Source of the DNA: an uncultured Flavobacteriaceae bacterium
Lineage (GTDB): Bacteria; Bacteroidota; Bacteroidia; Flavobacteriales; Flavobacteriaceae
NCBI GenBank assembly: GCA_943789455.1
Contig: CALSUE010000001.1
Coordinates: forward strand, 760,001-824,000
Direction of reading: 5' to 3'
Length of the DNA stretch: 64,000 nucleotides
The stretch's first letter is position 1. Each line of letters starts with the position of its first letter. The notes beneath the pieces are model-generated. The model was not told the origin of the DNA. It ran no database searches and was given only the letters and a program-made list of their open reading frames with translations. The translations under genes were made by a program, and so were the position numbers. This document shows positions 1 to 10,272 of the stretch, piece by piece.

Positions 1-115
1 TACATCACAGATGATACGTTCAATGGTAAATTATTCATAAAATTTACAATAAGTTTTACTAATTGTTTTTAAGGTGTGAGAAATGGTTTATTTTTACAGA
101 AACAGAAAATATATT

Positions 116-1204
116 ATGAGTAAAGAATCAATATTAAATAAAAAATCAATTTCCTTTTTAGAAAAATATTTAAATAATGCTGCACCAACAGGTTATGAAT
201 GGGAAGGGCAAAAAATATGGATGAATTACTTAAAACCATATGTAGATGAATTTATCACAGACACCTATGGTTCAGCCGTAGCTGTAATTAATCCTGAAGC
301 TAAATACAAAGTAGTTATAGAAGGTCATGCAGATGAAATATCTTGGTATGTTAATTATATTTCTGATAATGGTTTAATTTATGTGATAAGAAATGGTGGT
401 AGTGATCATCAAATTGCTCCGAGTAAAATTGTAAATATTCATACTAAGAAAGGAGTTGTGAAGGGAATTTTCGGTTGGCCTGCAATCCACACAAGAAATA
501 AAGCGAATGAAGAAGCTCCTAAACCTGAAAATATTTTTATTGACTGCGGTTGTAAAACAAAAGAAGAAGTTGAAAAATTAGGAGTTCATGTAGGCTGTGT
601 AATTACCTATCCAGATGAATTTCATATACTAAATGAATCAAATTTTGTTTGCAGAGCTTTAGACAACAGAATGGGTGGCTTTATGATAGCTGAAGTTGCA
701 AGACTAATTTATGAAAATAAAAAACAGCTTCCATTTGGGCTTTACATCACCAATTCTGTTCAAGAAGAAATTGGATTACGCGGTGCTGAGATGATATCAC
801 ATACTATAAAACCAAATCTAGCTATAGTTACTGATGTGACTCATGACACCACTACTCCAATGATAGATAAAAAGAAGGAAGGTCATATTGAGAACGGAAA
901 AGGCCCTGTTATTGCCTATGCTCCTGCTGTTCAGCAAAAACTTAGAGATTTAATTACAGAAACAGCTGAAGAAAAGAACATTCCTTTTCAAAGAGCGGCG
1001 CTATCTAGAGCAACAGGAACTGATACTGACGCTTTTGCTTACAGCAATGGAGGTGTTGCTTCTGCTCTAATTTCTTTACCACTACGTTATATGCATACAA
1101 CCGTGGAAATGGTTCACAGAGATGATGTAGAAAATGTTATTAAATTAATCTATGAATCTTTACTTAAAATAAAAGGTGAAGAAACCTTTTCTTATTTTAA
1201 TTAA
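116..1204 (+). CDS. M42 family metallopeptidase (glutamyl aminopeptidase / endoglucanase-like)
   Basis: Translation MSKESILNKK...; M42 motifs VIEGHADEI, ALDNRMGG, SVQEEIGLRGA, TDVTHDTTTP, GTDTDAF. ATG at 116 preferred over 83. Confidence 0.9.
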   Translation: MSKESILNKKSISFLEKYLNNAAPTGYEWEGQKIWMNYLKPYVDEFITDTYGSAVAVINPEAKYKVVIEGHADEISWYVNYISDNGLIYVIRNGGSDHQIAPSKIVNIHTKKGVVKGIFGWPAIHTRNKANEEAPKPENIFIDCGCKTKEEVEKLGVHVGCVITYPDEFHILNESNFVCRALDNRMGGFMIAEVARLIYENKKQLPFGLYITNSVQEEIGLRGAEMISHTIKPNLAIVTDVTHDTTTPMIDKKKEGHIENGKGPVIAYAPAVQQKLRDLITETAEEKNIPFQRAALSRATGTDTDAFAYSNGGVASALISLPLRYMHTTVEMVHRDDVENVIKLIYESLLKIKGEETFSYFN

Positions 1205-1209
1205 ATAAA

Positions 1210-2367
1210 ATGCTACAAAATCAGCAACAACTTTTTGATATTCCTGAGGATATCAATTATTTAAACATAGCAAGTCAATCACCATCTTTTAAGGCAGTTG
1301 AACAAGCTGGAGTTTCTGCTGTTTTAGAAAAAAGTCATCCCTATAAAATTGTAACAGATACTTATTTTGAACCCATAAAAGAGCTCAAAAAACTATTTGC
1401 AGAATTGGTTGATGTAGAAGATTATAATAGAATTGCCAACATCCCATCTGCTTCTTATGGAATGGCAACAGTAGCTAATAATATTATATTACATAAAGAT
1501 GATGAAATACTTCTTATTGAAGAACAATTTCCAAGCAACTACTATGTTTGGGAAAAATTAGCTGCAAAATTTGAAGCAAAAATTAAACTAGTTAAACGTC
1601 CAAAGACTGAAGTTGACCAGGGCATACTATGGAATAAAGCAATTTTAAATGCCATTAGCAATAAAACAGCTCTAGTTAGTCTGGGAAATATTCATTGGGC
1701 TAGCGGAACCTTATTTAATTTAAAGGCCATACGAAAAAAAACAAGCAAACACAATTCATTACTAATTATAGACGGAAGTCAATCTGTAGGTGCTTTTACA
1801 TTTTCTGTAAAAGAAATTAAACCAGATGCTTTAATTTGTGCAGGATATAAATGGTTATTTGGTCCTTATGGGTGTGGCTATGGGTATTTTGGATCGTATT
1901 TTGATCATGGAGTTCCTATTGAAGAAAATTGGTCTAATCGGCTAAATAGTGAAAACTTAATTAATTTAACCAATTATGAATCTAATTACAAGCCTTTAGC
2001 CAATAGATATTCTTCTGGCGAACATGCTAGTTTTATTTATGTAAAAATGCAAATAGCAGCTCTGAAACAAATCTTAAAATGGACTCCTAGTGCTATTCAG
2101 GCCTATTGTGAAGATATTACACGAGATGCTGTTATTGAACTTCAAAAAATGGGATGTTATATTGAAAACCCAAAAGATAGAACACATCATTTGTTTGGTG
2201 TAAGGCTTCCGGATGAATTGTCTATAGATACTTTAAAAAAAGAATTAAATGTAGCAAAAATCTTCATTTCTTTTAGAGGGAAATATATAAGACTTTCCTG
2301 TCATATTTATAATACAAAAGAAGATTTTAACTCCCTGGTAGCCTGTGTAAAGAATGCAATGAATTAG
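1210..2367 (+). CDS. aminotransferase class V-fold PLP-dependent enzyme
   Basis: Class V architecture with PLP-lysine region IDGSQSVGAF...ICAGYKWLFGPYGCGYGYF. Confidence 0.85.
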   Translation: MLQNQQQLFDIPEDINYLNIASQSPSFKAVEQAGVSAVLEKSHPYKIVTDTYFEPIKELKKLFAELVDVEDYNRIANIPSASYGMATVANNIILHKDDEILLIEEQFPSNYYVWEKLAAKFEAKIKLVKRPKTEVDQGILWNKAILNAISNKTALVSLGNIHWASGTLFNLKAIRKKTSKHNSLLIIDGSQSVGAFTFSVKEIKPDALICAGYKWLFGPYGCGYGYFGSYFDHGVPIEENWSNRLNSENLINLTNYESNYKPLANRYSSGEHASFIYVKMQIAALKQILKWTPSAIQAYCEDITRDAVIELQKMGCYIENPKDRTHHLFGVRLPDELSIDTLKKELNVAKIFISFRGKYIRLSCHIYNTKEDFNSLVACVKNAMN

Positions 2368-2373
2368 TTTTTT

Positions 2374-2937
2374 ATGGATGAATGGATTGATGTTTTAGAT
2401 ATCGAAGGCAATAGAACAGGAAAAACTTGTCAAAAATCTGTAGTTCATAAAAAAGGTCTATATCATGCCACAGTCCATATCTGGTTTTATACCCGTAAAG
2501 GAAAAATTTTATTGCAACAACGTGCAGCCTCTAAAGCAATCTATCCGTTACTTTGGGATGTAAGTGTTGCTGGTCATGTAAATGCTGGTGAAAGCTTATT
2601 AACTGGAGCTATAAGGGAAGTTAAAGAAGAAATTGGATTAATAATTCTAGAAAATGATTTAAAAAAAATTGGAGTGGTAAAATCTTTCAAATCATACAAT
2701 TCAGGTATTATAGATAATGAGTTTCACAATATTTTTATCTCTGAATTAAAAGAAGATATTGAAAATCTCACCCTTCAAAAAGAAGAAGTTGAGGCTTTAA
2801 AAATAGTTTCTACATTTGCTTTTGAAGAGCTTTTAGAGGGTTCTAAACATAATTCTCACTTTGTATCTTCTAACAAAGAATATTATGTTTTTGTCTTAAA
2901 CAAAATCAAAGATTATATCAAAAAAAACAACGCTTAA
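2374..2937 (+). CDS. NUDIX domain hydrolase (isopentenyl-diphosphate isomerase-like)
   Basis: Nudix box GHVNAGESLLTGAIREVKEEIG; MDEWIDVLDIEGNRTGKT N-terminus. Confidence 0.9.
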   Translation: MDEWIDVLDIEGNRTGKTCQKSVVHKKGLYHATVHIWFYTRKGKILLQQRAASKAIYPLLWDVSVAGHVNAGESLLTGAIREVKEEIGLIILENDLKKIGVVKSFKSYNSGIIDNEFHNIFISELKEDIENLTLQKEEVEALKIVSTFAFEELLEGSKHNSHFVSSNKEYYVFVLNKIKDYIKKNNA

Positions 2938-2952
2938 ATTAATACATAATAA

Positions 2953-4701
2953 TTAAATCTTTGCTTGATAGGTATACAAATCAAAATACCTTCCTTTTGC
3001 TTTTATTAATTCATTATGGGTACCTCGCTCTACTATTTCACCATTTTCTATAACTAATATCTGATTTGCTTTTTTTATAGTGCTTAACCTATGTGCTATA
3101 ACTATTGTTGTTCGGTCCTTTACTAATTGTGCTAAACTTTTCTGAATTAAGGACTCACTCTCTGTGTCTAGACTTGAAGTAGCTTCATCTAAAATAATAA
3201 TTTTTGGATCTGCCAAAATTGCTCTTGCAATGGCCAAGCGTTGTCTTTGACCCCCTGAAAGTTTAACACCACGTTCTCCTATAAGCGTATCTAAACCATG
3301 CTCAAATCTACTTGTAAATTCATCTACATAAGCTGCTTTAACTGCTTTATCTAATTCAATTTCTGTAGCATTTGGTCTCGGAAAAAGTATGTTTTCCCTT
3401 ATGGTTCCCTCAAATAAGAACTCATCTTGCAGCACAACTCCTAGATGTTTTCTATAACTAGATAGTTTGATTTTAGACATATCTTGTTGGTCTATGGTTA
3501 TGGTACCAGAGGTTGGATTTAAAAAAGTAGCAGACAAACCTGCAATAGTTGATTTACCAGAACCTGAGCTGCCTACCAATGCTGTTACTGAGCCTGGAGG
3601 TACATGAAAGTTTATATTGTGTAGTACCTCTTTTCCTTCTTCATAGGAAAAGGAAACGTTATTAAATACGATATCTCCATCTACTTTTTTTAATGCTAGA
3701 ATTCTCTCTTTATCATCTTCTTCTGCCTCCATATTCATAAGCTCCTCTGTTCTATCTAACCCGGCTAAAGCCTCAGTTAATTGACTTCCAATATTACTCA
3801 TCTGAACTATTGGGGCTATCATAAAACCTAAAAGTAATGTAAACTTCAAAAAATCTCCAGTAGTCAACTGCCCTTCAATCATAAAATACCCTCCTATTCC
3901 CATGATGCCAACTGAAGCTAAGCCCAATAAAAAAGTTGATGAACTAGTCATAACGGCAGTTGCTGTCAAACTTTTTTTCACATTCTGAAACAACAGGTCT
4001 ACTCCTTTTTCAAATGTTTCATTCTCCTGGTTTTCTGCATTAAAAGCTTTTATAACTCTAACCCCTGCTAAAGTTTCTGTGAGTCTTCCTTTTACTTCTG
4101 CATTAATTTTTCCACGATTTCTGAAAATTGGACGAATGTATTTAAATGCTTTTAAAGCTATGACCCCAAAAACACTCACCGGTAAAAAAACAAATAATGT
4201 CATCCAAGGATTTATTTGAATTAATAAAACTAAAGATATAATGGCGGTAATTACGCCTCCAACTAATTGAACAAGACCTGTACCAATGAGATTTCTGACA
4301 CCTTCCACATCACTCATAATTCTTGAAACCAGGGCTCCTGATTTTGTATTATCAAAAAAACTAATTGGCAGTGATAAAACTTTCTTTTGAACTTGAGCTC
4401 TTAATTCTGAGATAAGATATTGTGCTTGAACACTTAGTATTCTGGTTAATAAAAAAGAGGTAATAGCTTGTATTAACAAGGCAAATCCAACAATCCACAA
4501 TAAGTCATATAAGGAATTCATATCTTGATTTGGGTAGATATCATCCAATAAATCTTTTGACTTTAGCGGGAGAACAAACCCAGATAATCTATTAATTAAT
4601 ATTAAAAACAATCCTATAAACACCAAATTACGTCTTGGCCAAATAATTGTTTTGAAAGCTTTAGCCATAGTGACTTTTTGCTTTTTTTTATTTTTTTTCA
4701 T
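2953..4701 (-). CDS. ABC transporter, fused permease/ATP-binding (MsbA-like)
   Basis: Six-TM N-terminus, Walker A GSSGSGKST, signature LSGGQRQRLAIARA, Walker B IIILDEATSSLD. Confidence 0.92.
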   Translation of the reverse strand: MKKNKKKQKVTMAKAFKTIIWPRRNLVFIGLFLILINRLSGFVLPLKSKDLLDDIYPNQDMNSLYDLLWIVGFALLIQAITSFLLTRILSVQAQYLISELRAQVQKKVLSLPISFFDNTKSGALVSRIMSDVEGVRNLIGTGLVQLVGGVITAIISLVLLIQINPWMTLFVFLPVSVFGVIALKAFKYIRPIFRNRGKINAEVKGRLTETLAGVRVIKAFNAENQENETFEKGVDLLFQNVKKSLTATAVMTSSSTFLLGLASVGIMGIGGYFMIEGQLTTGDFLKFTLLLGFMIAPIVQMSNIGSQLTEALAGLDRTEELMNMEAEEDDKERILALKKVDGDIVFNNVSFSYEEGKEVLHNINFHVPPGSVTALVGSSGSGKSTIAGLSATFLNPTSGTITIDQQDMSKIKLSSYRKHLGVVLQDEFLFEGTIRENILFPRPNATEIELDKAVKAAYVDEFTSRFEHGLDTLIGERGVKLSGGQRQRLAIARAILADPKIIILDEATSSLDTESESLIQKSLAQLVKDRTTIVIAHRLSTIKKANQILVIENGEIVERGTHNELIKAKGRYFDLYTYQAKI

Positions 4702-4873
4702 CTTCTAAATATATTTTATAAAAATAATTGACAAAGGGTATGCAAAACAAGTATTAAGTAGCATATTAACAAAAAAATAGCAACCTTAATTTTATTTGTC
4801 ATTATTAGGAGGTCTAAATCTAAAAAATGAAATAATTATGATGTTTCATAGTAGATAAAACTATATTAGCCTT

Positions 4874-5650
4874 ATGGATATAGAAATCATCACCAATCTT
4901 CTTTCAATGTATTGGCCTATATTTTTATTGTTTTTTGTTGTTGCTGTTCTGTATTCTTCTGTTGGATTTGGTGGTGGATCGAGTTATTTAGCAATTTTAG
5001 CGCTTACCGGGATTGTTTTTACACAAATTAGGTTCATTTCATTACTGTGTAATATAGCTGTAGTTAGTTTAAATGTCTTTCATTTTCAAAAACAACAACT
5101 CTATGACTGGAAAAAGGTTATTCCTATACTGTCTTTTAGTATTCCCCTAGCTTTTATTGGTGGATTTATTGAGGTAAACAAAAATATATTTTTCATCTTA
5201 TTAGGCTTTACGCTATTAATGGCATCTCTTGTGATGTGGTTTAATAAAAAAATTGTCTCAAAACGTATTAATACAAGCTATATTAATCTATCAAAAAATA
5301 GTAGTTATGCTGGTGTAATTGGTTTTATCTCGGGTATGATAGGAATAGGTGGAGGAATTTTTTTAGCTCCATTACTACACCTAAGACAATGGGATACTCC
5401 AAAAAGAATAGCAGCAACTGCCAGTTTATTTATATTGTTAAATTCTATTAGTGGAATTTTAGGCTATTCATTCAACTCAGATGTATCTGTGGAATGGGAT
5501 CTTGCTATAATGCTAATTATGGTGGTTTTGGCAGGTAGTTTCTTAGGAAATAGAATTAGCCAACAATTTTTAACACCGATTCAAATAAAAAAGGGAACAG
5601 CAATTTTAATTGCTTTTGTGAGCATTCGTATTCTTCTAAAAATCTTTTAA
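4874..5650 (+). CDS. TauE/SafE family sulfite exporter-like permease
   Basis: Multi-TM protein with SSVGFGGGSSYLA and ISGMIGIGGGIFLAPLL repeats typical of TauE/SafE. Confidence 0.85.
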   Translation: MDIEIITNLLSMYWPIFLLFFVVAVLYSSVGFGGGSSYLAILALTGIVFTQIRFISLLCNIAVVSLNVFHFQKQQLYDWKKVIPILSFSIPLAFIGGFIEVNKNIFFILLGFTLLMASLVMWFNKKIVSKRINTSYINLSKNSSYAGVIGFISGMIGIGGGIFLAPLLHLRQWDTPKRIAATASLFILLNSISGILGYSFNSDVSVEWDLAIMLIMVVLAGSFLGNRISQQFLTPIQIKKGTAILIAFVSIRILLKIF

Positions 5651-6021
5651 TTTAGAACCTCATTCAAACTGTCCAAAAATCTTTTTTGAATAATCTTAAT
5701 AATCCTTTTGTGAATTTCTGAAGAGTGATTTAAATAATATATATATTCCTTAGAAGAAAAATGACCAATAATAAAGCCTAAACAAATATTCCTGTACGAT
5801 ATGTCTTTATTAATGATAGCATTTATTTTATCTTTTATTTGATTTTCTGATAAGCCTTCAATAATAATTTTCCTTTTTTTTAAGTAGTTACTTAATGAAA
5901 GAATTAACAAATCGTGTTGCATTTTTATGATTGGACGAATTGTGATATTTTGAAAATATTCAAGTTCACTAGTCCCCTCTTTTATTAGGTTTTTTAGAAT
6001 TGGACGCTCTTTTTTATTCAT
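5647..6021 (-). CDS. conserved hypothetical protein (family not identified)
   Basis: 124-aa ORF overlapping the DUF6155-like gene by 8 nt on the same strand; no recognised catalytic motif. Confidence 0.6.
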   Translation of the reverse strand: MNKKERPILKNLIKEGTSELEYFQNITIRPIIKMQHDLLILSLSNYLKKRKIIIEGLSENQIKDKINAIINKDISYRNICLGFIIGHFSSKEYIYYLNHSSEIHKRIIKIIQKRFLDSLNEVLN

Positions 6022-6493
6022 CTAGTAAATGGTCAAATTCTAATTGATAATCATATTGTAAGTCTTCATGAAGGGTAGCTATCGCTTTCTTTATTAAAAT
6101 TATCTGCCTGTTATAAACATTTAATAAACGAGGGCTTTTAGATATTGAGGGTGATACATTTTTAAGTTCTTTGCAAAAGTGAAGTAACAACTCTACTTCT
6201 GTTTCCTTTATTTTTGAGTAGCGTATGTGCTTTTTCGTAAGCTTAAGTATCTTACGCACACTTTTTCTGATGTAAAAAAAACTTTTAGTATTAATTTCAT
6301 CAAATAATAAAGTAATGTATTCTTTCACCTTACTGATATACGTTTCCTCGTCATCTTTATCAAATAATAAGTACGTGAGTAATTCTTTATTTTCTTTTTT
6401 AAATTTAGATAATAAAAGACACAATTCAATCAATTCTTGCGAAGACTTGTAGTTTAATTCGTCTTTAATTTTTTTTATGGTTACTGGTTTCAT
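6014..6493 (-). CDS. DUF6155-like protein
   Basis: N-terminus MKPVTIKKIKDELNYKSSQELIELCLLLSKFKKENKELLTYLLFD resembles the DUF6155 family from memory. Confidence 0.6.
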   Translation of the reverse strand: MKPVTIKKIKDELNYKSSQELIELCLLLSKFKKENKELLTYLLFDKDDEETYISKVKEYITLLFDEINTKSFFYIRKSVRKILKLTKKHIRYSKIKETEVELLLHFCKELKNVSPSISKSPRLLNVYNRQIILIKKAIATLHEDLQYDYQLEFDHLLDE

Positions 6494-6500
6494 TAAGTAA

Positions 6501-7457
6501 CTATTTTAAAAAACCATTTAAAAAGGAAGTTGTATTTCTCTCTATTCTTTCTAAAACCTTTGATGTATTCGCCTTTATAAAAACATCTCCTGTAATTTGT
6601 TCATATAATTCAATATAACGCTCAGAAATTTCTAAGATTTTCTGATCCGACATTGTAGGAATTAGGTCACCTTCTTTACCTTGAAAACCGTTTTCAATTA
6701 ACCACTGACGAACAAATTCTTTTGACAACTGTTTTTGATTTTCACCTTTAGCTTGTCTTTCATCATAACCCTCTTGATAAAAGTATCGTGAGGAATCTGG
6801 CGTATGAATTTCGTCAATAAGAACTATTTCACCTTTTTCTGTTTTTCCAAATTCATATTTTGTGTCCACTAATATTAAACCACGTTTTGCAGCAATTTCA
6901 GTTCCTCTTTGAAATAATTTTCTTGTATAATCTTCCAAGACTAAATACTCTTTTTCGGATACTATACCATTTGCTAAAATATCTTCTCTTGAAATATCTT
7001 CATCATGATCGCCATTTTCAGCTTTTGTAGATGGAGTGATAATTGGTTCTGGAAGTTTACCATTTTCTTTAATTCCCTCTTGCATAGGAACACCGCATAA
7101 AATTCTTTTTCCAAGTTTATATTCTCTAGCTGCATGTCCTGCTAGGTACCCTCTTATAACCATTTCTACTTTAAAAGGTGAACATAAATGACCAACAGCT
7201 ACATTTTCATCTGGATTAGCAATTAACCAATTGGGAACTAAATCTTCTGTTTCCTTCATCATTTTAGTGGCAATCTGATTTAGTATTTGCCCCTTAAAAG
7301 GAATTTGTCTGGGCATGATTACATCAAAAGCTGATAATCTGTCTGAGGCGATCATAACAAGTAATTGTTCATCAATATTGTAAACCTCTCTTACTTTGCC
7401 CTTGTAGACATCTTTTTGTTTGGGGAATTGAAAATTAGTTTCGTTTATGGTGTTCAT
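6501..7457 (-). CDS. purC: phosphoribosylaminoimidazolesuccinocarboxamide synthase
   Basis: [52 protein letters not shown] motifs. Confidence 0.95.
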   Translation of the reverse strand: MNTINETNFQFPKQKDVYKGKVREVYNIDEQLLVMIASDRLSAFDVIMPRQIPFKGQILNQIATKMMKETEDLVPNWLIANPDENVAVGHLCSPFKVEMVIRGYLAGHAAREYKLGKRILCGVPMQEGIKENGKLPEPIITPSTKAENGDHDEDISREDILANGIVSEKEYLVLEDYTRKLFQRGTEIAAKRGLILVDTKYEFGKTEKGEIVLIDEIHTPDSSRYFYQEGYDERQAKGENQKQLSKEFVRQWLIENGFQGKEGDLIPTMSDQKILEISERYIELYEQITGDVFIKANTSKVLERIERNTTSFLNGFLK

Positions 7458-7507
7458 AAAATTATTAAATAATTGGAAAATGCAAAAGTAATCAAAGAGT
7501 ATTAAAT

Positions 7508-8458
7508 TTAATCTGTTTCGATACCTTTATAAGCACTAATAATACTTTTTACTAATCGGTGACGTATTACATCTTTATCATCTAAATATATTTGAGCGAT
7601 TCCTTCTATATCTTTTAGTGCTAGTAATGATTCTTTTAATCCAGAAATTTGTTTTCTGGGAAGGTCTATCTGGCCTGGATCCCCATTTATCACAAACTTC
7701 GCATGTTTACCCATTCTAGTTAAAAACATTTTCATTTGGTTATGAGTGGTATTTTGAGCTTCATCTAAAATTACAAAGGCGTTATCTAAGGTTCTTCCTC
7801 GCATAAAAGCAAGTGGAGCAATTTGAATTACACCTTTTTCTAAATATGATTCTAGTTTTTCGTGAGGTATCATATCTCTTAATGCATCATAAAGTGGTTG
7901 CATATAGGGATCTAATTTTTCTTTTAAATCTCCAGGAAGAAATCCTAAATTTTCACCTGACTCTACCGCTGGTCTGGTTAAAATAATTCTTCTGACTTCT
8001 TTTTCCTTTAAGGCTTTAACAGCCAAAGCTACAGCAGTATACGTTTTTCCAGTTCCTGCTGGTCCTACAGCAAACAACATATCGTTTTTCTGCATCATAG
8101 AAACCATTTTCCTTTGATTTTCTGTCTGAGCTTTTATATGCTTACCGTTAACACCATGGACTAAAATATCTTTTGCTTTTGCTCCGCCAGACTTTTCTTC
8201 TTTTCCTGTAGATGTTAAAATTCTTTCAATACTGTTCTCATCTAGTTTGTTGTATCGATTAAAATATTTAATAAGCATACCAAGGCGCTTTTCAAATTCG
8301 TTGAGAAGATCAGACTCTCCGTAAATCTTAAGTTTTGATCCTCGAGCAACTATTTTAATTTTTGGAAAACATCTTTTTAATTGTTCTATAGTGCTATTAT
8401 GTGCTCCAAAGAAGTCTTTGGGGTTAATTTCAGTAAGCTCAATGATCCGTTCGTTCAA
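7508..8458 (-). CDS. PhoH family protein (ATPase)
   Basis: Walker [46 protein letters not shown]; adjacent to purC. Confidence 0.93.
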   Translation of the reverse strand: MNERIIELTEINPKDFFGAHNSTIEQLKRCFPKIKIVARGSKLKIYGESDLLNEFEKRLGMLIKYFNRYNKLDENSIERILTSTGKEEKSGGAKAKDILVHGVNGKHIKAQTENQRKMVSMMQKNDMLFAVGPAGTGKTYTAVALAVKALKEKEVRRIILTRPAVESGENLGFLPGDLKEKLDPYMQPLYDALRDMIPHEKLESYLEKGVIQIAPLAFMRGRTLDNAFVILDEAQNTTHNQMKMFLTRMGKHAKFVINGDPGQIDLPRKQISGLKESLLALKDIEGIAQIYLDDKDVIRHRLVKSIISAYKGIETD

Positions 8459-8585
8459 ATGTTTTTAGTTTATTGGTTATTATTAAATAATACAACTTAA
8501 AAATAGTGAATAAATTTTCAGAAATGTTTAGCTTTGTGTGAAATTTTTAAGCAACTTTTACACATTTAATTAACAGCTAATTTTA

Positions 8586-9413
8586 ATGTCTATAATTACA
8601 TTAACTACTGATTTTGGAACAAAAGACCACTTTGTAGGTGCTGTCAAAGGAGCCATATACTCAGAATTACCTGACGCAAAAATTGTTGATATCACTCATC
8701 ATATTTCTCCATTTAATATTACTGAAACTGCTTATATTTTAAAAAACTCATATAAAAGTTTTCCTGAAGGAACGATTCATATAATTGGGGTTGACTCTGA
8801 ATTAAGTGACACTAACAAACACATAGCTTTAGCTATAGATAATCATTATTTCGTTTGTCCAGATAATGGATTAATTTGTATGATTACCAAAGACATTAAA
8901 CCAACAAAAGTTGTTGAAATTAATATTCATGACAGAATAGAAAGCAGTTTCCCTGTATTGGATGTTTTTGTTCAAGTGGCTTGTTTTATATCTAGAGGTG
9001 GAAATCTAACTGTAATTGGAAAAGAAACCTCAAATTACAAGGAGATAACCGAAATTCAACCAAAAATAAGCCAAGATCAAAAAACAATTTCAGGAGGTGT
9101 CATCTATATTGATAATTATGGTAATATCATTAGTAATATCAATAAGAAACTTTTTACTGATGTTGGAAAAGGAAGAAATTTTAAAATCTCAGCAGCCAAG
9201 TACACTTTTACAAAAATAGTAAAAAAATACAATGAAATACTTGGTGAAAGCTCATCAGACTCTCTTCAATTTGACGGAAATAAATTGGCTTTATTTAATT
9301 CAGCTGGTTATTTAGAAATTGCCATTTACAGAAGTAATTTAAAAACAGTTGGAGGAGCAACTACACTCCTAGGGTTGGAGTATAGAGATACCATAACGAT
9401 AGAGTTTACATAA
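8586..9413 (+). CDS. SAM hydroxide adenosyltransferase (DUF62 / chlorinase-fluorinase fold)
   Basis: MSIITLTTDFGTKDHFVGAVKGAIYS... and YIDNYGNIISNI motifs. Confidence 0.9.
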   Translation: MSIITLTTDFGTKDHFVGAVKGAIYSELPDAKIVDITHHISPFNITETAYILKNSYKSFPEGTIHIIGVDSELSDTNKHIALAIDNHYFVCPDNGLICMITKDIKPTKVVEINIHDRIESSFPVLDVFVQVACFISRGGNLTVIGKETSNYKEITEIQPKISQDQKTISGGVIYIDNYGNIISNINKKLFTDVGKGRNFKISAAKYTFTKIVKKYNEILGESSSDSLQFDGNKLALFNSAGYLEIAIYRSNLKTVGGATTLLGLEYRDTITIEFT

Positions 9414-9552
9414 AGATATGTTGGTGAGCTATGTGAAATTGAGTTTTTATGAAAAAACCCTTGGTAACTTTCCTATCTAATTTTGATAATAGATGAGAAA
9501 AAGGTTTTAGAATAATAGAATATTCAAACTAAAAAAAATAAACAGCAAAACA

Positions 9553-10272
9553 ATGTTAGCCATATTAAAAAAAGAATTCAATTCATTTTTTGCCTCTTCA
9601 ATTGCCTATTTGGTTATTGGAGTTTTCTTGTTGGTTAATGGATTATTTTTATGGGTTTTTAATGACGAATTGAATGTTTTAAATGCTGGTTTTGCAGACC
9701 TAACTAGTTTTTTCTATTTCACGCCATGGTTATTATTATTTTTAGTGCCTGCAATTACCATGAAAACATTTTCAGATGAATTCCAGACAGGAACCATAGA
9801 AATTTTAAAAACTAAACCTATTACAAATTTTCAAATTGTCTTGGGTAAATTTTTCGCAGTTGTACTATTAATAATGATTGCTATCATTCCTACCTTTACT
9901 TATGTATACTCTATCAATCAATTAGGAAACCCAATCGGAAATATTGATTATGGAAGCACTATTGGATCCTATACTGGATTGTTTCTATTAGCCAGTTCGT
10001 TCGCTTCTATAGGAATTTTCAGCTCCTCCATCACAAAAAATCAAATTGCTGCTTTCTTAACTGGAGCTTTAATAATCTTCTTTTTCTACTTTGGTTTTGA
10101 TGCCGTTGCTAATTTATTTGGAAGCTTATCGTATGCTGTAAAATTGTTTGGAATGAACGAACATTTTAAGAGCATTAGCAGAGGTGTACTAGATACCAGA
10201 GATATATTATATTTCTTCAGTATTATTGTTTTCTTTTTATTCATCACCAAACAAAAATTGACGAATGAGTAA
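9553..10272 (+). CDS. gldF: gliding motility-associated ABC transporter permease GldF
   Basis: MLAILKKEFNSFFASSIAYLVIGVFLLVNGLFLWVF; overlaps the downstream gldG by 8 nt. Confidence 0.92.
   Translation: MLAILKKEFNSFFASSIAYLVIGVFLLVNGLFLWVFNDELNVLNAGFADLTSFFYFTPWLLLFLVPAITMKTFSDEFQTGTIEILKTKPITNFQIVLGKFFAVVLLIMIAIIPTFTYVYSINQLGNPIGNIDYGSTIGSYTGLFLLASSFASIGIFSSSITKNQIAAFLTGALIIFFFYFGFDAVANLFGSLSYAVKLFGMNEHFKSISRGVLDTRDILYFFSIIVFFLFITKQKLTNE

Noticed and set aside
1-75. Short open frame ending TAA at 73-75 at the left edge
   Set aside because: Only 24 codons, no recognisable family; cannot distinguish a truncated gene end from chance.
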